Assembly (NCBI GenBank): GCA_016786565.1
Contig: JAEUVY010000080.1
Location: 124,001 to 188,000, forward strand
Source of the DNA: Flavipsychrobacter sp.
GTDB lineage: Bacteria > Bacteroidota > Bacteroidia > Chitinophagales > Chitinophagaceae
Direction of reading: 5' to 3'
DNA: 64,000 nt
Below the pieces are notes generated by a model. That model did not search any database. It saw only the letters and a program-made list of their open reading frames with translations, and had not been told where the DNA came from. The position numbers and the translations under genes are program-made. This document shows, piece after piece, positions 36,279 to 45,175 of the stretch (position 1 is its first letter; each line of letters begins with the position of its first letter).

Positions 36279-37721
36279 ATGTCTATGAAAAGATCATTCT
36301 TTAAGACTGCCGCCGCGGCTATATTGCTGGGTGTTTTTGCAGCAGGATGCAACGAAGCACAGAAGGGCGCATCAGGCACCCAATATTCAGACGTACTGCA
36401 GGGTGAAGAAATAGCAGTACTCACCGACGCACCCAACGTCCCTCCTCCTATCACCCGCAAGCACCCCACCAAGATGATCGTGAATCTTGAAGTGATAGAA
36501 AAAGAAATGGAGATGATGGATGGCGTGAAGTATAACTTCTGGACATTTGGCGGTAGTGTACCCGGCAAATTCATCCGTGTGCGTGAGGGCGATGTGGTGG
36601 AGTTTCACCTCAAAAACAACCCGAACAATAAACTGCCCCACAACATCGACCTCCATGCCGTATCAGGCCAGGGTGGTGGCGCGGCTGCTACATTCACCGC
36701 ACCCGGCCACGAAACACAATTTACCTTCACGGCTCTGAACCATGGCCTCTACATTTACCACTGTGCCACTGCGCCTGTGGGTATGCACATTGCCAATGGC
36801 ATGTATGGCCTCATACTGGTAGAACCTAAAGAAGGACTCAAAAAAGTGGACAGAGAATACTATGTGTGCCAGGGCGACTTCTACACCAAAGGCGCTTATG
36901 GAGAGGCCGGACTGCAACCATTCAATATGGACAAAGCCCTGAAAGAACAACCCGACTATGTGGTATTCAACGGAAAGGTGGGCGCCCTCACCGGCGAACA
37001 GTCACTGAAAGCTAAAGTGGGCGAAACGGTGCGTCTGTTTGTGGGTAACGGCGGTCCCAACCTCGTATCCAGTTTCCACGTCATCGGCGAGATCTTCGAC
37101 AATGTCTACACCGAAGGAGGCTGCGTACCGAACCATGACATACAGACAACACTCGTACCTGCGGGTGGTTCTTCCATCACCGAGTTCAAGTGCGATGTGC
37201 CTGCTACACTCATTCTCGTTGACCACTCTATATTCCGCACATTCAACAAAGGCTCTCTGGGTATGCTGAAAGTGGAAGGACCTGAGAACAAGACCATCTA
37301 CTCCGGCCAGCAGGACGATCGTATATACCAACCTGAAGGCGGTGCCGTACAGAACATGCCCGACGTAGCAGTGGCTGCGACAAAACCACTGACAAAAGAA
37401 GAAAAAATTGCTCAGGGCAAGGCATTGTACACCAGCACCTGCCAGCCATGCCACCAGGCCGATGCCAATGGTATCGCGGGTTCGTTCCCTCCGCTGGCTA
37501 AATCAGACTACTTCGCGTCAGATCCCGCCAAGGCTATCAGAGCCGTGGTGCATGGCGTAACCGGCAAAATAACCGTGAACGGCAAAGTATATGACGGCAT
37601 CATGCCTAAACAGACCCTCAGCGATCCGCAGATCGCGTCTGTGGTCACCTACATACTCAACAATTTCGGCAACAAAGGCGGCGAAGTTTCTCCCGCTGAT
37701 GTAGCTAAACAAAGAAGATAA
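36279..37721 (+). CDS. nirK: Copper nitrite reductase NirK with C-terminal cytochrome c domain
   Basis: A 480-residue periplasmic enzyme reducing nitrite to NO. The N-terminus is a lipoprotein signal (Ala-Ala-Gly-Cys24), so it is probably membrane-tethered. Two cupredoxin domains follow with all copper ligands visible: type 1 Cu by His121, Cys162, His170, Met175; type 2 Cu by His126, His161 and His316; proton-relay Asp124 and His267 are present. Residues about 378-465 are a fused class I cytochrome c with heme motif CQPCH (388-392) and likely axial Met442; it can pass electrons straight to the copper sites. Gap to nirV only 4 bases. Such fused forms exist in other bacteria; here the lipoprotein anchor is also notable. 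Confidence 0.95.
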   Translation: MSMKRSFFKTAAAAILLGVFAAGCNEAQKGASGTQYSDVLQGEEIAVLTDAPNVPPPITRKHPTKMIVNLEVIEKEMEMMDGVKYNFWTFGGSVPGKFIRVREGDVVEFHLKNNPNNKLPHNIDLHAVSGQGGGAAATFTAPGHETQFTFTALNHGLYIYHCATAPVGMHIANGMYGLILVEPKEGLKKVDREYYVCQGDFYTKGAYGEAGLQPFNMDKALKEQPDYVVFNGKVGALTGEQSLKAKVGETVRLFVGNGGPNLVSSFHVIGEIFDNVYTEGGCVPNHDIQTTLVPAGGSSITEFKCDVPATLILVDHSIFRTFNKGSLGMLKVEGPENKTIYSGQQDDRIYQPEGGAVQNMPDVAVAATKPLTKEEKIAQGKALYTSTCQPCHQADANGIAGSFPPLAKSDYFASDPAKAIRAVVHGVTGKITVNGKVYDGIMPKQTLSDPQIASVVTYILNNFGNKGGEVSPADVAKQRR

Positions 37722-37725
37722 TACG

Positions 37726-38490
37726 ATGAAAATTCCCGTGTTCCTGATACTGATGATGTGTGCGTTGCAGGCACACAGCCATGTGGCCGATACTTCCGGC
37801 CGCATGGCCCGGGTGAAGGGCGGCAAATACCTGCCGCTCTATTCATCCGATAGTCAGCGGGTAATGGTAAAACCTTTCAACATAGACGTACATGCCGTTA
37901 CCAACGCCGACTACCTGAAGTTTGTGAAGGCCCACCCGGAGTGGCGCAAAAGCAGAACACGCACCATATTTGCCGATACCGGCTATCTGCGCCACTGGAC
38001 ATCAGATACAACATTCGATAGCCGCCTGGCCAACAGCCCTGTGGTAAATGTATCCTGGTTTGCCGCAAAGAAATACTGCGAGTGTATGGGCAAACGCCTG
38101 CCAAAGGTAGCCGAGTGGGAACTGGTAGCCCTCGCCAACGAACGCCTTGCCGATGCCAGCCGCGACAAGGCCTTCAACCAATGGGTACTCAACTGGGTAT
38201 CGCGTCCGTCGCACAAGGTCTTGCCTTCAGTGGGCAGCACATTCCGCAACTACTATGGCGTGTATGATATGCACGGCCTTGTGTGGGAATGGACCTTCGA
38301 CTTTAACAGTGCGCTCACCACCGGCGAATCGCGCGGCAACAGCAGTCTCGACAATACCTTCTTCTGCGGCGGGGGCTCCTTCGACTCCAAAGACATCAAC
38401 AACTATGCGGCCTTCATGAGGTTTGCCATGAGATCAAGCGTAAAAGCTAACTACTGTGTGCCCAACATCGGGTTCAGGTGCGTAAAATAA
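37726..38490 (+). CDS. nirV: NirV-type SUMF1/formylglycine-generating-enzyme-domain protein
   Basis: A 254-residue exported protein (signal peptide MKIPVFLILMMCALQAHSHV) with the SUMF1/FGE fold: NSPVVNVSWFAAKKYCECMG, KRLPKVAEWELVA, YDMHGLVWEWTFD and a C-terminal NIGFRC. The first of the two catalytic Cys of true formylglycine enzymes is missing from its usual context, so sulphatase activation is unlikely. SUMF1-type proteins named NirV lie next to nirK in other denitrifiers; its role is unclear, perhaps in copper-enzyme maturation. Tightly packed in the operon (gaps of 4 and 6 bases). Confidence 0.85.
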   Translation: MKIPVFLILMMCALQAHSHVADTSGRMARVKGGKYLPLYSSDSQRVMVKPFNIDVHAVTNADYLKFVKAHPEWRKSRTRTIFADTGYLRHWTSDTTFDSRLANSPVVNVSWFAAKKYCECMGKRLPKVAEWELVALANERLADASRDKAFNQWVLNWVSRPSHKVLPSVGSTFRNYYGVYDMHGLVWEWTFDFNSALTTGESRGNSSLDNTFFCGGGSFDSKDINNYAAFMRFAMRSSVKANYCVPNIGFRCVK

Positions 38491-38496
38491 AAAGTT

Positions 38497-39129
38497 ATGA
38501 AAACAACCATCATTGCATCAGCCATACTATATGCCACATTGCTGGCATCATGTAGTCAGGCACCGGTCAGCACACCCGCCGCAAAAGAGGAAGTGAAAGC
38601 GTGCTGCAGCAAAGACAACGTACCGGAAGCCGGTGAGGTATCCGACGAATCACTCTTCAACATCACCAGCAAATGGACCACCCAACAGGGCACTCCGTTT
38701 GTCACAACAGATCTCTCAGGCAAGGTCACTGTTGCAGCTATGATCTTCACATCGTGCCAGTCGGCTTGTCCGCGCATCATGGCTGATCTCAAGAACATCC
38801 GTGCCGCGCTCAGCGATGCCGACCGTGCCCGCACACACTTTCTGCTCATCACCATGGATCCCGCCAACGACACCCCCGAACGGTTGAAAGCATTCACAAA
38901 AGAACACCAGCTCGACTCTATGTGGACGCTTGTTTGCGCCGATGATGACGCTACCGCCGAAATGGCCAATGTCCTGGGCGTGCGCATCAAAAAACTATCA
39001 GGCGGGGGCTTCGATCACTCCAATACCGTTTATGTTCTTGGCAAAGACGGCGTAATAGCACATCGTCAGGACGGGCTGGGACAAGACCCTGCCGGCACCT
39101 TGCAGGCCATACACACACAGCTGCAATAG
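38497..39129 (+). CDS. SCO1/SenC-family copper chaperone lipoprotein
   Basis: A 210-residue lipoprotein (lipobox Leu-Leu-Ala-Ser-Cys19) with a thioredoxin-like SCO fold. The copper site is Cys87-x3-Cys91 in TSCQSACPRI with His174 (GGFDHSNTVYVL) as third ligand; the CxxxCP pattern is intact. SCO proteins deliver copper to oxidase CuA or to copper nitrite reductase. Here, between nirV and norC, it most probably loads NirK. Extra cysteines at 36-37 (Lys-Ala-Cys-Cys) may also bind copper. Confidence 0.9.
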   Translation: MKTTIIASAILYATLLASCSQAPVSTPAAKEEVKACCSKDNVPEAGEVSDESLFNITSKWTTQQGTPFVTTDLSGKVTVAAMIFTSCQSACPRIMADLKNIRAALSDADRARTHFLLITMDPANDTPERLKAFTKEHQLDSMWTLVCADDDATAEMANVLGVRIKKLSGGGFDHSNTVYVLGKDGVIAHRQDGLGQDPAGTLQAIHTQLQ

Positions 39130-39167
39130 ACACAGTATCATCATTCACTCAAAAAAATCCAAAGAAT

Positions 39168-39593
39168 ATGTTGTCAAAATCGCAAGCAAAAACGTTTTTC
39201 CTGGGAGGAACGATCGTGACATTCGCCGTATTCCTGGCGCTGTCGTGGACCTCTCTCAGCAACGAGGTACCCAAAAGGACCCACGAAGAAAACCTCACAC
39301 CTCAGGTGGTGCGCGGCAAGGAAATATGGGAAGCCAACAACTGTATGGGCTGCCACACCATCATGGGCGAGGGTGCCTACTATGCGCCCGAGCTTACGAA
39401 GGTCTATGAGCGCCGCGGTGAGGGCTACATAAAAGCCGCGCTCATGTCAAAGACCCCCTGGTCGCCACGTGGCCGCAAAATGGTGGCCTACGGCTTTAGC
39501 GAGCAGCAGGCCAATGACGTAGTGGCATTCCTCAAATGGATAGGCGAAACAGACCTCAATGGCTTCCCGCCCAAACCCGACCTGAAAAAATAA
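39168..39593 (+). CDS. norC: Nitric oxide reductase small subunit NorC
   Basis: A 141-residue membrane-anchored cytochrome c: one N-terminal TM helix (about residues 10-30), then the heme motif CMGCH at 59-63 and a probable axial Met105 in RKMVAYGF. It takes electrons for NorB in the periplasm. Length and motif order match cNOR NorC. norB follows 25 bases later. Confidence 0.95.
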   Translation: MLSKSQAKTFFLGGTIVTFAVFLALSWTSLSNEVPKRTHEENLTPQVVRGKEIWEANNCMGCHTIMGEGAYYAPELTKVYERRGEGYIKAALMSKTPWSPRGRKMVAYGFSEQQANDVVAFLKWIGETDLNGFPPKPDLKK

Positions 39594-39618
39594 CTCACGC
39601 TTCAAATTCAACTTACTT

Positions 39619-40953
39619 ATGAAATACAGATCACAAAAAGTCGCTTATTGGTTTTTCGCGCTGTCCATGCTGCTGTTATCGCTGCAGCTGATATATGGCT
39701 TCATTATGGGCTTCGCGCACATGGGCTACGACGGGCTGCATTCTGTCATCGCCTTCAATACCGCACGCGCCGTGCATACCAACCTGCTGGTGGTCTGGCT
39801 GCTGTCGGGCTTTATGGGTGCTGCCTACTACATTATTCCCGAGGAGGCCGAAAACGAGCTGGCCAGTGTGAAGCTGGCATACGCGCAGCTCATATCGCTG
39901 GCAGTGGTGGGCGTTATCGCCATTGTCGGTTATCACTTCAACTACTGGGAGGGCCGCAAATTTCTCGAGATCCCCCGCCCGCTCGACTATCTCGTGGTGG
40001 TCAACGTGCTCACCTTCCTCGGCATCATTCTCGTCACCCTGTTCAAGGGCAAGAAGCGCACTACCACCGCGTTGGTACTTACAATGGGTCTGGTGTTCGC
40101 CGCGCTCCTCTACCTGCCCGGCATGATCTGGTTCGACAATCAGGCAATGGACTCATTTTTCCGCTGGTGGGTAGTGCACCTGTGGGTAGAAGGTGTATGG
40201 GAACTGATAATGGGCGGTATCCTTTCATTCCTCCTCATCAAGATAACCGGTGTGGACAGAGAGGTCATCGAAAAATGGCTCTATGTCATTGTCGGCCTCA
40301 CATTCATCTCAGGTATACTCGGTACCGGTCACCACTACTACTACATAGGCGTGGGTAAAATATGGCTCATTGTAGGTGGCATCTTCTCTGCTCTGGAGCC
40401 GCTGGCATTCCTCGGCATGGCACTCTTCGCTATTGCTATGTACCGCAAGGGCGAAAAGAAACATCCTAACAAGATCGCCCTAAGCTGGACACTGGGCACA
40501 GCCATCGTATCCTTTGTGGGTGCCGGATTGCTGGGACTGGCACACACCATTCCGCAGGTCAACATGTACACCCACGGCACATTGGTCACAGCCATGCACG
40601 GCCATCTCGCATTCTGGGGTGCCTATGCCATGATCGTGCTGGCCATCATCAGCTATGCAATGCCCAATCTCACAGGTCGCAAACTCTATGACACCACCAC
40701 GGGTCTTTATGCCTTCTGGTTGTCCAACATAGGCATGCTGGGCATGACGGTGGCATTCGGTGTGGCAGGTGTGGCACAGGTTTACCTGGAAAGGAAAGTA
40801 GGCCTCGAGTTCGGCGACGTGCAGAAAGAGATACAGGTACACTTCCTCATTCTCGTTAGCTGCGCCACCATGTTCACTACAGGTATCTGTATGTACATAT
40901 ACGAATTCGTGAAACACGGCCGCCCGTCAGACGAGGCATTAGTGACACAATAA
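39619..40953 (+). CDS. norB: Nitric oxide reductase catalytic subunit NorB
   Basis: A 444-residue 12-helix membrane enzyme that reduces two NO to N2O, of the cytochrome-dependent cNOR class (no quinol-oxidase-like N-terminal extension). Ligands read from the sequence: His53 (low-spin heme, AVHTNLLVVW) with His329; high-spin heme His327 (MHGHLAFWG); FeB ligands His187, His238, His239 (VVHLWVEGVWE and GTGHHYYYIG) and Glu191 next to the site. It forms the core of the nor group norCBQD. Confidence 0.97.
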   Translation: MKYRSQKVAYWFFALSMLLLSLQLIYGFIMGFAHMGYDGLHSVIAFNTARAVHTNLLVVWLLSGFMGAAYYIIPEEAENELASVKLAYAQLISLAVVGVIAIVGYHFNYWEGRKFLEIPRPLDYLVVVNVLTFLGIILVTLFKGKKRTTTALVLTMGLVFAALLYLPGMIWFDNQAMDSFFRWWVVHLWVEGVWELIMGGILSFLLIKITGVDREVIEKWLYVIVGLTFISGILGTGHHYYYIGVGKIWLIVGGIFSALEPLAFLGMALFAIAMYRKGEKKHPNKIALSWTLGTAIVSFVGAGLLGLAHTIPQVNMYTHGTLVTAMHGHLAFWGAYAMIVLAIISYAMPNLTGRKLYDTTTGLYAFWLSNIGMLGMTVAFGVAGVAQVYLERKVGLEFGDVQKEIQVHFLILVSCATMFTTGICMYIYEFVKHGRPSDEALVTQ

Positions 40954-41009
40954 TAACAGCGCCCCACGAAGCAAACCAAACACCATCCGTTTACACAACT
41001 ACAGAATAT

Positions 41010-41783
41010 ATGTCTGCACCATACTATCATGCTACCGGAAAGGAAGAAGACGTTTTTGAACATACCTGCAGGAACCATTTACCCATTTTACTCAAGGGCC
41101 CCACAGGTGCCGGTAAGTCGCGGTTTATAGAGTATATGGCCCACAAGCTTGGCCGGCAGCTCATCACGATCAGCTGTCACGAAGAAACCTCTTCTACCGA
41201 CCTCGTGGGGCGCTTCCTGCTGAAAGGGGCGGAGACCGTTTGGCAAGACGGCCCGCTCACTACAGGAGTGCGCTCAGGCGCCATCGTCTACCTCGATGAG
41301 ATAGCCGAGGCTCGCCCCGATGTCATCGTGGCCGTTCACCCGCTTACCGATCACCGGCGCGAATTGTTTATTGACAAGCTAGGCGAAAGCGTAAAAGCAC
41401 ACCCCGACTTCATGCTGGTAGCCTCGTTCAATCCCGGCTATCAGAAAGGATTCAAAGAGCTGAAGCCCTCCACACGGCAGCGGTTCGTGGCACTCGCCTT
41501 CACCTACCCTGTACCCGATATCGAAGCAGAGATTCTGGTGCAGGAAACCGGTGTGGACGCAACCGATGCGCAAAAGCTGGTGCGTATTGCCGGCAAGGTG
41601 CGCACCCTCACCGAGCTGGGCCTCACCGAAACAGTGTCTACCCGATTGCTGGTAGACGCTGCGCGACTCATTGCCGGCGGGCTGCCCAAGCGGCTCGCTG
41701 TAAAGGTGGCCGTGGTAGAACCGCTTACCGATGACCTGGAGACAGTAGCAGCACTTACCGATCTCTGTAATCTCATGATCTGA
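41010..41783 (+). CDS. norQ: NorQ/CbbQ-type MoxR AAA ATPase
   Basis: A 257-residue AAA+ ATPase of the CbbQ/NirQ/NorQ class that, with NorD, inserts the FeB iron into NorB. Walker A is LKGPTGAGKSRFIEYM (about residues 27-42); next ISCHEETSSTDLVGRFLLKG; Walker B VYLDEIAEARPDV; and the family-typical SFNPGYQKGFKELKPSTRQRF. The stop overlaps the norD start by one base (TGATG), so the pair is translationally coupled. Confidence 0.94.
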   Translation: MSAPYYHATGKEEDVFEHTCRNHLPILLKGPTGAGKSRFIEYMAHKLGRQLITISCHEETSSTDLVGRFLLKGAETVWQDGPLTTGVRSGAIVYLDEIAEARPDVIVAVHPLTDHRRELFIDKLGESVKAHPDFMLVASFNPGYQKGFKELKPSTRQRFVALAFTYPVPDIEAEILVQETGVDATDAQKLVRIAGKVRTLTELGLTETVSTRLLVDAARLIAGGLPKRLAVKVAVVEPLTDDLETVAALTDLCNLMI

Positions 41784-43558
41784 TGGCGCTCGATGAATAT
41801 CTCTTCGGCAAGGTGGCCGCCTTTTTCAAGCGGCGCAGGCGTGCAGATGCCGGCATCGTGCAGCGCACCGTCCTGCTTACCGATGTGGCGCCGCGCCTCA
41901 CGCTCATTGCCAGTGCACTCAACGGCTGCAAAATAGAAATATACCCCGCTGAAGCAGAAGGAGGACACAAGGATGAAAGCTTCTTTCTTCCGTCCTCCTT
42001 CTTTTTGTTTCCTTCCGCCGAGGCCAACTATTCTTTCTATCTCTACCGCACGTTCTTCCTCTCTGTGCAGCGGTCGCTTGGCTTCAACCATGCTGCCGGC
42101 ACCGATGTAGGTCTGGAGGTGTCGCGGCAGGAGGCTGCCCGCACTGCGCCGCAGGTGCTGGGTGTGTTGTTCAGCATGTACCCGGCCATAGAAGAGTTAC
42201 ATCAGGCATTCGTCACCTACCTGCAGCAGCGTGCAGCAACAGCAGGCACACCCGCCGAGCTGCACTGGCTCTACGGCAAGTGGATGCGCAACGAAGGTCA
42301 CGCCTCCGGGGCCGACCTGCTGCACAGCGGCAACAATACGCCCGCACCCAAGGAGAAAGTGATACCCACAACCGTTCTCAAGGCCGGGGCCGTAGAAGAG
42401 ACCATCACCCTGCAGGTCGATAAGAAACAGCAGGAAGACTATGTGCTCACCCACAACTTCGAAAAGGTGGAGACCGCCGATGAGTTCAATGGCACCTGGC
42501 GCGACTTCGACGGTGACGACCAACTGGAAGACCATAGTACCGCCCTCGATGAGCTGACCATGAAGTACACCGTGCGCGTCGACGATCAGGCACACTCCGT
42601 TTATCAGGCCGACTTTGCCGAACACACCACCATTGCCGAAAGTGCCGAGACCACCGATGCGGGCATCTGCTACGAATACCCCGAATGGGACCACGCAAAG
42701 CAGGCCTATCGCAACAACTTCTGCAAGGTATATCCCGTACACCAACGACAGACCGATAGCAAGTGGACCAAAGACACTTTGGCCGCGCATACCGGCGTGC
42801 TCACCCTCCTGCGAAAATCGTTGGCCAACATACACAACAAACGTCAGCAGCAGCGCCGACAGTTACAGGGCAACGAGTTCGACATAGATGCCGTTACCGA
42901 TCTCATGGTAGAGCGGCACAGTGGCACCACCCCATCGGGCAAGATCTACCTCTCCGAGCGAAACGCCGAGAAAGACCTTTCCATTCTGCTCCTGCTCGAT
43001 ATAAGTCTGTCTGCCGATGGTTATGCCGATGGCAACCGGGTGATAGACGTAGAAAAGCAAGTGTCCCTGCTCTTTGGCGAGGTGCTCAACGAGTATGGCG
43101 TAGACTTTGCCATAGCAGGCTTCTGCTCACATACCCGCAACAACTCCACCTTCCTGCACATCAAGTCGTTCGATGAAGGATGGAGTGCCGCACGCCATCG
43201 TGTGGGTGCCGTGCAACCCCGTGGCTACACCCGCATAGGCGCGGCCATCAGGCATGCCGGCACATTGCTTGCCAACCGCCAAACCGCCGCCAAGTGGGTC
43301 ATCCTCATATCCGACGGCAAACCCAACGACTACGACAAATACGAAGGACGTTATGGTATCAACGATGTGCGGCAGGCCCTTCGCGAGCTGCATGTGCAGC
43401 ACATAGGCACCTATGCACTGGCCATAGAGGCGCAGGCCAAATACTACCTGCCCCGCATGTTTGGTGCCGACCACTACCAGATACTTACCAGCCCCTCAGG
43501 ACTGTTGTTATCCATGGGTGCTTTGTTCGATCGTATCAGGCGTTCGGCATTTACGTGA
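41783..43558 (+). CDS. norD: NorD-type VWA protein of the cNOR activation complex
   Basis: A 591-residue cytoplasmic partner of NorQ. The C-terminal half is a von Willebrand A domain with a MIDAS-type start (LLLLDISLSADGYA, about residues 400-413), later Thr (GYTRIGAAIRHAG) and Asp (WVILISDGKPNDYDKYEGRYG). The N-terminal region is helical. Overall length is usual for NorD. Residues about 59-79 are an odd Phe/Ser-rich insert specified by a hairpin in the DNA (41957-42001) that looks like inserted sequence in frame. The extreme 3' end (last 20 codons) recurs at 44936-44996. It is the last gene of the operon. Confidence 0.9.
   Translation: MALDEYLFGKVAAFFKRRRRADAGIVQRTVLLTDVAPRLTLIASALNGCKIEIYPAEAEGGHKDESFFLPSSFFLFPSAEANYSFYLYRTFFLSVQRSLGFNHAAGTDVGLEVSRQEAARTAPQVLGVLFSMYPAIEELHQAFVTYLQQRAATAGTPAELHWLYGKWMRNEGHASGADLLHSGNNTPAPKEKVIPTTVLKAGAVEETITLQVDKKQQEDYVLTHNFEKVETADEFNGTWRDFDGDDQLEDHSTALDELTMKYTVRVDDQAHSVYQADFAEHTTIAESAETTDAGICYEYPEWDHAKQAYRNNFCKVYPVHQRQTDSKWTKDTLAAHTGVLTLLRKSLANIHNKRQQQRRQLQGNEFDIDAVTDLMVERHSGTTPSGKIYLSERNAEKDLSILLLLDISLSADGYADGNRVIDVEKQVSLLFGEVLNEYGVDFAIAGFCSHTRNNSTFLHIKSFDEGWSAARHRVGAVQPRGYTRIGAAIRHAGTLLANRQTAAKWVILISDGKPNDYDKYEGRYGINDVRQALRELHVQHIGTYALAIEAQAKYYLPRMFGADHYQILTSPSGLLLSMGALFDRIRRSAFT
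41957..42001. repeat. In-frame hairpin element inside norD
   Basis: GAAGGAGGAC (41957-41966) pairs perfectly with GTCCTCCTTC (41992-42001); the intervening bases form a second imperfect arm (GGATGAAAG/CTTTCTTCC). It encodes an unusual Gly-His-Lys-Asp-Glu-Ser-Phe-Phe stretch unlike its surroundings. May be a small palindromic repeat that entered the gene in frame. Confidence 0.6.
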
Positions 43559-43559
43559 T

Positions 43560-43727
43560 CTATTGATTTTTAGCTTTGCGCACCATCATATATCCTGTAA
43601 GCGCACCCGCCACCGCCGATGCCACAAACACCTTTCTGAACCCCAGCGGCGTGCTGCGCGCCCACAACCCCAGCAACACCGAAAGACCGGTATTGATTGC
43701 AAGTGCCGTAAGAAGAATACCTATCAT
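43560..43727 (-). CDS. Small membrane protein, copy 1 of 3
   Basis: A 55-residue peptide (ATG at 43727) with two hydrophobic segments: IGILLTALAINTGLSVLLGL and VFVASAVAGALTGYMMV, ending in Arg-Lys-Ala-Lys-Asn-Gln. It is not recognised as a family. A TAnnTTTG promoter precedes it. It converges on norD, the stop codons being 1 base apart. A second copy (44999-45175, 58 residues) and a broken third (47281-47427) lie downstream. Copy 3 is nearly identical to copy 1, copy 2 is more divergent. Confidence 0.7.
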   Translation of the reverse strand: MIGILLTALAINTGLSVLLGLWARSTPLGFRKVFVASAVAGALTGYMMVRKAKNQ

Positions 43728-43751
43728 GATCGCTAATTGAAATGAAGGTAG

Positions 43752-43759
43752 CAAAGATA
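43752..43759 (-). promoter_or_regulatory. Promoter -7 element of small membrane gene copy 1
   Basis: Minus-strand TATCTTTG is an exact TAnnTTTG, 24 bases before the ATG at 43727. The same box is intact at broken copy 3 (47443-47450) and is TATCTTTA at copy 2. Confidence 0.65.
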
Positions 43760-43862
43760 CAGGTCAGGACGGTGGTGATTGCTACATGCATTTGCTGCTC
43801 CCGCCAGCGAACCGCTTCTCACCTTGTGCAGTTTTTTTATTCCTGCCTGCCGGCAGGCGAGT

Positions 43863-44137
43863 CTGCGCAGGTTGGGGTGTTTTCATTGATTATCAATGGG
43901 TGTGTGGCAAGTTTTGCTTCTTCCCGAATGCTTTCGGGACAGGCACTGCTTCCCAAAACCTGCGCACTACTTCTCACTTTCTTCCCACTTCTTCTCAGGG
44001 TGAGAAGTGAATTAAATTTCCATACATCCCCTTTTTTGCTCATTTCCTTCCACATCCATACAAGTTACAACCGGCACAGCAACTAGGCAAAAAGAAAATC
44101 TATGATAGTGCGTTTTGTGCAACGTCATAAAAAAAGC
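43863..44137 (+). repeat. Dispersed repeat R1, copy A
   Basis: About 275 bp starting at CTGCGCAG. It includes the palindrome CATTGATTATCAATG, the block GCGCACTACTTCTCACTTTC, a 9-bp inverted repeat ACTTCTCAC...GTGAGAAGT (43969-43977 and 44000-44008), and the signature AAAAAGAAAATCTATGATAG (within 44088-44119), then CATAAAAAAAGCC. No ORF of note crosses it. In front of it is a separate palindrome GCCTGCCGGCAGGC (43845-43858). Copies B to E lie further on. Confidence 0.85.
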
Positions 44138-44241
44138 CCCGAGATGGGCGACATGATCATTCGACGGACACTCCTCTCCGAGCCGAGCCACTACCTCGCA
44201 CAGGGCTCCACAATGAAGGTTCGCCGATCTGGAGATCGGGT

Positions 44242-44279
44242 GCCGGTATGACATAGGCGGGAGACTATGCCAAGCGGGG
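44242..44279 (+). repeat. 38-bp direct repeat, left copy
   Basis: A 38-base sequence containing GACATAGGCGGGAGACTATG that recurs without a mismatch at 44898-44935. The pair flanks the foreign-looking lipoprotein gene. Confidence 0.85.
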
Positions 44280-44308
44280 TTTTTGTAGCCCCGGCTAGGA
44301 GGGAACCG

Positions 44309-44782
44309 CTACTGTGTGACACGATCTATTTGTAGGATACTATCGACTCTTTCAACAAGTTCATTTTCAAAACACCTGATTAGCCGATTTTTTAAAAATG
44401 GTGTATACCAAGAAACACCACCATCTCCACGACTGCCACCACGACCATCTTTACCAAACGCATAAACAAGGGTAATAATAGTGGTTGTCGCAGTGTCCCA
44501 ATATTGCTCATTCCCACGAAAATGTAGCGTATAGTCATTATAGATATCAGGTGTTTTTACCTTGAATGAAATATACCTATCAGCATCGTTGTAATAGTCA
44601 GAGTCACTATCTAATATTATATGCTGGTTGCTGCGAATCACTTTAAATATAGCCTCTTTAACACTATCTTTTTTAAGCGGATATTCGTAAGATTTTATAC
44701 CCCCATGGGTTCCCCCTAAAACACACCCTGTTATAGGTGAAAAAAGTAGGAAAACACAAACTATATTAATTCTTCTTTTCAT
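44309..44782 (-). CDS. Predicted lipoprotein, foreign composition
   Basis: A 157-residue protein with a lipoprotein signal (hydrophobic ICVFLLFSPITGC, lipobox Ile-Thr-Gly-Cys at about residues 17-20). The mature part is acidic/Tyr-rich with SDSDYYNDADRYISFKVKTP and a Gly-rich GKDGRGGSRGDGG segment. No family is recognised. The gene is visibly richer in A/T than norD and is enclosed by 38-bp direct repeats (44242-44279, 44898-44935), so it is probably acquired DNA. It stands alone. Confidence 0.65.
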   Translation of the reverse strand: MKRRINIVCVFLLFSPITGCVLGGTHGGIKSYEYPLKKDSVKEAIFKVIRSNQHIILDSDSDYYNDADRYISFKVKTPDIYNDYTLHFRGNEQYWDTATTTIITLVYAFGKDGRGGSRGDGGVSWYTPFLKNRLIRCFENELVERVDSILQIDRVTQ

Positions 44783-44897
44783 CTTCCTTCGTTATTTCCT
44801 TTGTGTCATTTTTTTACATCTTCAGTTGTTTCAAAGAACTCTTTTCCTTTTATGCAGCATCTGCAGCCTATTTAGTTATTACCTCTCACCGGCCGGG

Positions 44898-44935
44898 GCC
44901 GGTATGACATAGGCGGGAGACTATGCCAAGCGGGG
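44898..44935 (+). repeat. 38-bp direct repeat, right copy
   Basis: Identical to 44242-44279. Its right edge joins the second norD tail (from 44936) directly, so it marks a rearrangement junction. Confidence 0.85.
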
Positions 44936-44998
44936 ACTGTTGTTATCCATGGGTGCCCTGTTCGATCGCATCAGGCGTTCGGCATTTACCTGATCTGT

Positions 44999-45175
44999 TT
45001 ATTGCTTCTTAGCGTTGCGCACCATCACAAATCCCGTAAGCGCACCCGCCACCGCCGATGCCACAAACACCTTTCTGAATCCCAGTGGGGTGCTGCGCGC
45101 CCACAACCCCAGCAACACCGAAAGACCCGTATTGATAACAAGTGCCGTAAGAATAATACCTATTATGTTCGCCAT
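44999..45175 (-). CDS. Small membrane protein, copy 2 of 3
   Basis: A 58-residue peptide from the ATG at 45175 (MANIIGIILTALVINTGLS), homologous to copy 1 over its whole length. Substitutions are conservative (Ala/Val, Tyr-Met to Phe-Val near the C-terminus, Lys-Asn to Asn-Lys), which suggests it stayed functional. Its -7 box has decayed to TATCTTTA. The ORF extends to 45229 but the extra head has no support. Confidence 0.65.
   Translation of the reverse strand: MANIIGIILTALVINTGLSVLLGLWARSTPLGFRKVFVASAVAGALTGFVMVRNAKKQ

Larger units (their letters stand above)
43499..44137. repeat. Segmental duplication, copy 1
   Basis: From the norD 3' tail, through the small membrane-protein gene and its promoter, to the end of repeat R1 copy A. 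The same arrangement recurs at 44936-45574 with about 90% identity by eye. See the findings for the pattern of differences. Confidence 0.8.

Noticed and set aside
43884..43898. CATTGATTATCAATG as an FNR box
   Set aside because: Half-sites are right (TTGAT/ATCAA) but the spacer is one base instead of four, and the motif belongs to repeat R1.
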